Assembly (NCBI GenBank): GCA_903839355.1
Contig: CAIMBV010000008.1
Location: 1 to 10,454, forward strand
Source of the DNA: an uncultured Actinomycetes bacterium
Lineage (GTDB): Bacteria > Actinomycetota > Actinomycetes > Nanopelagicales > Nanopelagicaceae
Direction: 5' to 3'
Length of the DNA stretch: 10,454 bases
The position numbers were made by a program, and so were the translations under genes. The notes under the pieces were generated by a model that was not told where the DNA came from, made no database searches, and saw only the letters and a list, made by a program, of their open reading frames with translations. The first letter of the stretch is position 1. Every line of letters begins with the position of its first letter. Below are positions 6,098 to 10,454 of the stretch, in pieces.

Positions 6098-6580
6098 GGC
6101 GGCACGAGTCTCATCGAGTAATTGCGAGATTACCTTTGTCTTCCCGATAACCGGCATGAAGTTGGCATCGCCACTCCAACGAGGAACAACATGTTGATGG
6201 ATATGATCTGCGATCCCTGCTCCTGAAATTGCGCCTTGATTCATCCCCAGATTGAATCCTTGTGCGCCAGATACATGTCGTATCACTTTCATTGCATGAG
6301 CCGTGAGTTCAAGCAATTCATTGCGCTCATTTCTTTCGAGTTCTGTTAAATCTGCAACATGGCGATAGGTGCAGACGAGCACATGACCTGCGTTGTAGGG
6401 ATAAAGATTCATGACCACATAGGCATGCTCACCTCGAGCCACGATCAAACCTTCGGCATCGTCCAGTGTCGGAATTCTGCAGAATGGGCATGGCACATCG
6501 TTGTCAGGCAGTGGTCGATTCTCCCCCGCCAGGTAGGAGATGCGATGAGGAGCCCACAAACGGTTCCAACCATCAGGCAT
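6071..6580 (-). CDS. HIT-family hydrolase/phosphorylase, probably diadenosine polyphosphate phosphorylase
   Basis: Cytosolic histidine-triad protein, 169 residues from the chosen start. The triad H126-I-H128-Q-H130-VV is intact, with His128 the expected nucleophile. A Cys31-x2-Cys34 pair (CPFC) probably binds a structural zinc. RLWAPHRISYL (7-17), LNLYPYN-type sequence MNLYPYNAGH (57-66) and VPRWSGDANF (132-141) match the mycobacterial Rv2613c group, reported to be an Ap4A phosphorylase, in the same position after thrS. The frame extends to an ATG at 6610, five bases after the thrS stop. I prefer the ATG at 6580 because GGAGG lies seven bases upstream, while 6610 has no ribosome site; the longer form (179 residues) remains possible. 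The 3' end overlaps the convergent plus-strand gene by 27 bases. Confidence 0.88.
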   Translation of the reverse strand: MPDGWNRLWAPHRISYLAGENRPLPDNDVPCPFCRIPTLDDAEGLIVARGEHAYVVMNLYPYNAGHVLVCTYRHVADLTELERNERNELLELTAHAMKVIRHVSGAQGFNLGMNQGAISGAGIADHIHQHVVPRWSGDANFMPVIGKTKVISQLLDETRAALTEGWNLV

Positions 6581-6587
6581 CCCTGCC

Positions 6588-6592
6588 CCTCC
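6588..6592 (-). promoter_or_regulatory. Shine-Dalgarno sequence favouring the internal HIT start
   Basis: GGAGG on the minus strand, seven bases before the ATG at 6580. It is the strongest ribosome-site match near this gene and is the reason for choosing 6580 over the ATG at 6610. Confidence 0.6.
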
Positions 6593-6615
6593 GGTGAGTT
6601 CCTGATCCATGACTT

Positions 6616-8604
6616 CTATATCTGCGTGCGCTCGGCGACCGCTGTCACGATCTCAGCAATTGCATCTGCGATCGCAATACCATTCTTCTGATCCCCATTG
6701 CGGTACCGGAATGAGACAGCGCCATTATTCTGATCTTCTTCACCCGCGATCATCATGAATGGAATCTTCTCAAGTTGCGCGTTGCGGACCTTCTTCTGCA
6801 TTCGATCATCCGATGTATCGACATCGACTCGAATTCCCGCCTTGCGCATTTGAGCCGCAATATCTTGCAGATATGGCAGGAACGCTTCGGCGACTGGAAT
6901 ACCACGAACCTGGACCGGTGCCAACCATGGAGGGAAAGCTCCTGCATAGTGCTCGGTCAAAACTCCAAAGAATCTCTCAATAGATCCGAAAAGGGCGCGG
7001 TGAATCATCACCGGCTGCTGACGAGATCCATCGGTCGACTGATATTCGAGATCGAAACGTTGCGGTAATTGGAAGTCGACTTGGATGGTGGACATCTGCC
7101 AGGTGCGACCAATTGCATCTTTGGCTTGTACCGAGATTTTTGGACCATAGAAGGCTGCACCTTCTGGATCTAGAACGAGTTCCAAACTCTGCTTTTCAGC
7201 GGCATTGCGGAGAGCATCGGTGGCCTCTTCCCACGCCTCATCCGAACCAACTGATTTGGCTGGATTGCGCGTTGATAACTCTAAATAAAAATCATTGAGG
7301 CCATAATCGCGAAGCAAATTAAGGACGAAGGTAAGCAGGGAGTCGAGCTCCCCCATCATCTGTTCTTTGGTGCAGTAAATATGAGCATCATCTTGCGTGA
7401 ATCCGCGAGCACGAGTGAGTCCGTGGATCACACCTGATTTTTCGTAGCGATAGACCGTTCCAAATTCAAATAGACGAAGCGGCAGTTCGCGATATGAGCG
7501 GCTGTTGGATTTGTAGATCAGATTGTGGAAAGGGCAATTCATTGGCTTCATGTAGTACTTCTGACCCTGACGCTTAATTGTGCCGTCAGCGTGAAGTTCC
7601 TCATCCATCACCATCGGTGGATACATTCCTTCGGAGTACCAATCCAGGTGTCCAGATGTTTCAAAGAGAGTCGCCTTTGTCAGATGAGGCGAATAAACAA
7701 ATTGATATCCCTCTTCTTCATGGCGCTTGCGAGAGTAGTCCTCCATGGCGCGACGGACGATGCCTCCCTTGGGATGAAAGACAGCAAGTCCGGATCCGAT
7801 CTCTTCTGGAAAGCTAAAGAGATCGAGTTCGCTACCTAAACGTCGATGATCACGCTTCTCTGCTTCAACCAGTAAGGCCAGATAGGCGTCGAGTTCTTCT
7901 TGAGATGGCCACGCGGTGCCGTAGATACGTTGCAACATCGGGTTCTTCTCCGAGCCGCGCCAATACGCACCTGCAGATCGCATCAACTTAAAGGCTGGAA
8001 TATGTTTTGTGGAAGGCAGATGTGGCCCGCGACAAAGATCTTTCCAAACCGGTTCGCCGTCACGGCCTAAATTGTCATAGATCGTTAACTCAGAGCCACC
8101 GACCTCAACGGAAGACTCTTCATCCCCACCCTTGATTCCGACGAGTTCGCACTTGTATGGCTCCGATTTAAGTTCAGAGAGCGCCTCGGACTCTGTTACA
8201 ACACGGCGACGAAAACGTTGACCCGCCTTAACGATCTTTCGCATAGCCGATTCGAGCTTCTCGAGATCTTCTGGCGTGAAAGGTTTAACAGGGTCAAAGT
8301 CATAATAGAAGCCATCTTTGATCGGTGGACCGATTCCTAGCTTGGTCTCGGGAAAGACTTCCTGCACTGCCTGCGCAAGTACGTGAGCGGTCGAGTGGCG
8401 AAGTACGGCCAATCCTTCAGGGGAACTTATTTCGATACCTTCTACGACATCTCCCTCGTGGAGTTCGGTCCAAAGATCTTTAATCTCACCATTAATTCGC
8501 GCCACAACCACGGAACTCTTATCCGCATAGAGGTGGGTAGGGCGTTGATCAGATTCAATCTGCCTGCTGGCACCATCTACGGTGACGGTAATTAGTGAGG
8601 ACAT
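6616..8604 (-). CDS. thrS: Threonyl-tRNA synthetase
   Basis: Class II aminoacyl-tRNA synthetase that activates threonine and charges tRNA-Thr; 662 residues, full length. An N-terminal TGS domain covers about 1-60. The second additional (editing) domain has H70-STA-H74 and C191-RGP-H195, the metal/editing pocket that removes mischarged serine. The catalytic core runs about 255-560, with zinc ligands Cys357 (MNCPFH), His408 (DDAHIY) and His535 (MIHRALFGS). Motif 2 is around [10 protein letters not shown] (379-388) with Arg386, and motif 3 is [13 protein letters not shown] (535-547). The anticodon-binding domain covers about 565-655. The ATG at 8604 is 22 bases after the pabBC stop and has a TAGGCT box six bases upstream. 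There is no room for a T-box leader. The HIT gene follows on the same strand. Confidence 0.98.
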   Translation of the reverse strand: MSSLITVTVDGASRQIESDQRPTHLYADKSSVVVARINGEIKDLWTELHEGDVVEGIEISSPEGLAVLRHSTAHVLAQAVQEVFPETKLGIGPPIKDGFYYDFDPVKPFTPEDLEKLESAMRKIVKAGQRFRRRVVTESEALSELKSEPYKCELVGIKGGDEESSVEVGGSELTIYDNLGRDGEPVWKDLCRGPHLPSTKHIPAFKLMRSAGAYWRGSEKNPMLQRIYGTAWPSQEELDAYLALLVEAEKRDHRRLGSELDLFSFPEEIGSGLAVFHPKGGIVRRAMEDYSRKRHEEEGYQFVYSPHLTKATLFETSGHLDWYSEGMYPPMVMDEELHADGTIKRQGQKYYMKPMNCPFHNLIYKSNSRSYRELPLRLFEFGTVYRYEKSGVIHGLTRARGFTQDDAHIYCTKEQMMGELDSLLTFVLNLLRDYGLNDFYLELSTRNPAKSVGSDEAWEEATDALRNAAEKQSLELVLDPEGAAFYGPKISVQAKDAIGRTWQMSTIQVDFQLPQRFDLEYQSTDGSRQQPVMIHRALFGSIERFFGVLTEHYAGAFPPWLAPVQVRGIPVAEAFLPYLQDIAAQMRKAGIRVDVDTSDDRMQKKVRNAQLEKIPFMMIAGEEDQNNGAVSFRYRNGDQKNGIAIADAIAEIVTAVAERTQI

Positions 8605-8610
8605 GCTCTC

Positions 8611-8616
8611 AGCCTA
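8611..8616 (-). promoter_or_regulatory. Putative -10 box of a leaderless thrS promoter
   Basis: TAGGCT on the minus strand, exactly six bases (GAGAGC) before the thrS ATG at 8604. It sits in the 22-base gap after pabBC, so thrS could have its own leaderless transcript besides read-through. A possible -35 (TTCGAA, 17 bases upstream, inside pabBC) is weak. Confidence 0.55.
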
Positions 8617-8626
8617 CCGAATTGCC

Positions 8627-10321
8627 CTACCCATTCGAATCGGATTGCACCTCACTCCAGAGAAAGTCCAATAGCATTTTGCATTCAATTCCGATCTCGA
8701 GTTGGCGCTCCCCCAGCAAAATCACCGGAGTAGCGATTCTCAAACTCGAAACTGCCAAGGCAGATTGCACCCTCGGCAGGTCCTCGATGAAAATCTCACC
8801 TTCCATAACCATGCCACGTTCAATCGCCAGGCCGCGAATAACCCCTGGGAGAACCCCTACCGAAAGCGGCGGCGTGATCCAGACGCCATCAATCAAAAAC
8901 AAGTAATTGCAGGTAGCCCCTTCACCAAGTCGGCTCTCCTCATCGACTAAGAGAATCTCATCAAACCTTTCAAATCTTGTTGCGCGGAGTAGATCCAAGT
9001 TGTGCCAGTACGGATAGGTCTTGTGGCCTCCTATGCCCGCGACCGCCTGGTGTGGCGATAACTGCACCCTTAGGGGAAGCACGCTCGGCTCGTATGAGGT
9101 AATTGAAAGTGAAAATTGCAAACCAAACGAGAGACGAAGTCGAGCTTTCGGATATCGCGCTAAATACGAGATAGCTCGCCTCACAACAGATCGATCCGGA
9201 ATCGAAATGCCCAGAGCCGCTCCAGAGCCTTCGGCCCTATCCATATGTCGATCTAATAGGAGCGGTCGACCTTCACTCATGAGGATGGTTTCAAATATGC
9301 CCGATCCAAATTGCCAACCTTCCTCATCTATCCCCCCGGCGATTCCAACTAACCTATTGGCCTTGAGTTCGGTCTCGCGCCACTCCAAGTGTGGATCACT
9401 TGGCCAGGTGATCCCTGCGCCAGTGCCAAAGAAGATGGTTCGTTCTTTGCTCCAAAAGGTTCGTATCGCAAGGCCGAGCAGCGCCTGATCGCCCTCAATC
9501 CACCCGATCAATCCGCAATAAATTGCTCTGGGTGTTGGCTCCTGCGATTCGATGGTGGAGATAGCAGAGCTCTTGGGTGCCCCACTCACAGAGCCCGCAG
9601 GGAGGAGTCCGTTGAGAATTTCGTCCCAGCCAATACTCTTCCGGAGCTTTCCTTGTACATCGGATACCAGGTGACGCATTCCCGGATGGTGTTCTGTGCG
9701 CAGAAAGTCAGTGACCGTCACTGTTCCAATTTGGCAGATATGACTGAGATCGTTTCGCATCAAATCAACGATCATAATGTTCTCGCTCTGATCCTTAGTC
9801 CCGAAAATATCACGTGAGTTGAAATCTTGCGTACCCTTAATAGGACTTGTTGTTACGCGATCACCCTCGCGACGCAAAAAAAGTTCTGGGGATGCACTTG
9901 CAATTTCTAAACCTGGAATTCGAAGAAATGTTGCATAGGGAGCAAAATTCTCTTCGAGTAAAGCTGCAAAGAGAGAGTCCAATGAATTCCCTTTGAAGGG
10001 AGTTGAGAGAACTCTGCAGGCGTTGGCTTGATATACATTTCCCAGAGAGATCTGCTGCCGAATTTCTTCGACATATTGATAGTACTGATTCCTGCTCATC
10101 GAACTCTTCCAAATTGATTTGAGCGGTACCCATGGCTCTGTCTCTGGAAAAGGTTGATCTCTAAGTACAGTTCCAAAGTGCGCGAATATGCGCTCGCCCT
10201 CAAAGGTTATTGACGTCGCCCAGAAACCGCTGCTCTCAACCCGATCAATATCAGCAGTAACCTCAAGTAGATCGGTCGCAAGAATCCCATTCATCCAGAA
10301 GAAGGGAGCGCCACTTTCCAT
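8627..10321 (-). CDS. pabB: Fused aminodeoxychorismate synthase component I / 4-amino-4-deoxychorismate lyase (PabB–PabC)
   Basis: Bifunctional enzyme of 4-aminobenzoate (folate precursor) synthesis, 564 residues. Residues 1-330 are a chorismate-binding PabB domain: GNVYQANACR (94-103), SPELFLR (144-150), PIKGT with Lys162, which marks aminodeoxychorismate synthase (TrpE has Ala there), ENIMIVDLMRNDL (180-192), LLPAGSVSGAPK (239-250) and GAGITWPSDPHLEWRETELKA (split at 301-321). Residues 331-564 are a class IV aminotransferase-fold PabC lyase: FGSGIFETI (338-346), the PLP lysine probably Lys434 in GHKTYPYWHNL, and Glu467 in LGEGATCNYLF. No glutamine amidotransferase domain is present, so ammonia needs a separate PabA or TrpG. 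The start is the ATG at 10321: an in-frame TAA lies 12 bases upstream, and a TAAAGT box lies six bases before the ATG. The C-terminal tail ends 22 bases before thrS. Confidence 0.93.
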   Translation of the reverse strand: MESGAPFFWMNGILATDLLEVTADIDRVESSGFWATSITFEGERIFAHFGTVLRDQPFPETEPWVPLKSIWKSSMSRNQYYQYVEEIRQQISLGNVYQANACRVLSTPFKGNSLDSLFAALLEENFAPYATFLRIPGLEIASASPELFLRREGDRVTTSPIKGTQDFNSRDIFGTKDQSENIMIVDLMRNDLSHICQIGTVTVTDFLRTEHHPGMRHLVSDVQGKLRKSIGWDEILNGLLPAGSVSGAPKSSAISTIESQEPTPRAIYCGLIGWIEGDQALLGLAIRTFWSKERTIFFGTGAGITWPSDPHLEWRETELKANRLVGIAGGIDEEGWQFGSGIFETILMSEGRPLLLDRHMDRAEGSGAALGISIPDRSVVRRAISYLARYPKARLRLSFGLQFSLSITSYEPSVLPLRVQLSPHQAVAGIGGHKTYPYWHNLDLLRATRFERFDEILLVDEESRLGEGATCNYLFLIDGVWITPPLSVGVLPGVIRGLAIERGMVMEGEIFIEDLPRVQSALAVSSLRIATPVILLGERQLEIGIECKMLLDFLWSEVQSDSNG

Positions 10322-10327
10322 CTTCTC

Positions 10328-10333
10328 ACTTTA
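10328..10333 (-). promoter_or_regulatory. Putative -10 box of a leaderless pabBC promoter
   Basis: TAAAGT on the minus strand, exactly six bases (GAGAAG) before the ATG at 10321. Spacing is the same as in the pgsA and thrS boxes. GAGAAG touches the start codon and is too close to act as a normal Shine-Dalgarno. No clear -35 is seen. Confidence 0.5.
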
Positions 10334-10401
10334 GACCTGAGTACAAGTCAGAGATTGGCCTTCCTTTGCCACATTCCGCGACCATAGGCTAGATTTAGCC
10401 C

Positions 10402-10432
10402 TTCAAGTCCGAGTGGTTTATTTGGATTTGAA
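10402..10432. repeat. Imperfect inverted repeat just before the tRNA gene
   Basis: TTCAAGTCC (10402-10410) pairs with GGATTTGAA (10424-10432) with one G-T wobble across a 13-base loop. It ends three bases before the tRNA 5' end. It lies in the 114-base gap (10322-10435) between pabBC and the tRNA, which must also contain the tRNA promoter. I cannot assign a function. Confidence 0.4.
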
Positions 10433-10435
10433 AGT

Positions 10436-10454
10436 GCGGACGTAGCGCAGTTGG
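10436..10454 (+). tRNA. 5' end of a tRNA gene, probably tRNA-Gly (GCC); cut by the window edge
   Basis: The last 19 bases read as acceptor strand GCGGACG (7 nt), U8-A9, D-stem GCGC and D-loop start AGTTGG. This layout is exact for a tRNA 5' half. The GCGGACG acceptor and GCGC D-stem are what I recall for actinobacterial tRNA-Gly(GCC). The anticodon is outside the window, so the isotype is a guess and the pairing halves cannot be checked. Confidence 0.65.

Noticed and set aside
6581..6610. HIT start at the ATG at 6610
   Set aside because: It is possible by coupling to thrS, whose stop is five bases away, but has no Shine-Dalgarno, whereas GGAGG sits seven bases before 6580. Kept as the alternative.
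8605..8626. T-box riboswitch upstream of thrS
   Set aside because: Only 22 bases separate the pabBC stop from the thrS start, and nothing resembling a T-box sequence or antiterminator is present.
10385..10390. TAGGCT as the -10 box of the tRNA gene
   Set aside because: It lies 45 bases before the tRNA and has no -35 at 16-18 bases upstream. The hexamer is too common to call on its own. The tRNA promoter remains unlocated.
10402..10410. TTCAAGTCC as the T-arm of an upstream tRNA
   Set aside because: It resembles a T-loop, but the flanking bases AGCCC and CCGAG do not pair as a T-stem, and no acceptor end or anticodon arm is present.

Overview
The window looks like a core chromosomal segment of a low- to mid-GC actinobacterium. 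Most of it is the conserved actinobacterial run thrS – HIT phosphorylase – PIP synthase (pgsA) – patA – pimA – membrane protein – pdxS – pdxT. As far as I recall, this matches the order around Rv2614c–Rv2604c in Mycobacterium tuberculosis and the equivalent Streptomyces locus. By eye the base composition is near 50% GC, far below Streptomyces or Mycobacterium. Genes are packed with ATGA/GTGA overlaps and gaps of 10–60 bases. This suggests a streamlined aquatic lineage (Nanopelagicales/acI-like or similar), but the lineage is inference. I see no mobile elements, CRISPR arrays or phage genes.

Reading the dominant minus strand from right to left: a fused pabB–pabC gene for 4-aminobenzoate synthesis (10321–8627), then threonyl-tRNA synthetase (8604–6616), then a HIT-family dinucleoside polyphosphate phosphorylase (6580–6071). 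A plus-strand gene (5522–6097) sits head-on to the HIT gene and back-to-back with pgsA. Next come pgsA (5497–4895), patA (4881–4000) and pimA (4003–2825), which make phosphatidylinositol phosphate and early phosphatidylinositol mannosides. A small membrane-anchored LemA-like protein (2828–2328) and a DUF3048 lipoprotein (2331–1300) follow. PdxS (1243–344) and the start of PdxT (328–1) form the two-subunit PLP synthase. A tRNA gene, probably tRNA-Gly, begins at the right edge on the plus strand.

Functionally the region joins cofactor supply (folate precursor, PLP), tRNA charging and inositol lipid/envelope biogenesis. From pgsA to pdxT the genes look like one operon: four genes are joined by stop/start overlaps and most internal starts carry a clear Shine-Dalgarno sequence. 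The three leading minus-strand starts (pabBC, thrS, pgsA) instead lack a well-placed Shine-Dalgarno, and each has a TANNNT box exactly six bases before the start codon. That is the signature expected for leaderless transcripts.

The least ordinary item is the plus-strand 191-residue protein. It reads as the back half of an EF-G-type G domain with the P-loop, DTPGH and NKxD motifs gone: a stand-alone, apparently non-GTP-binding pseudo-GTPase. It sits between the HIT gene and pgsA, with a divergent promoter region of only 24 bases.
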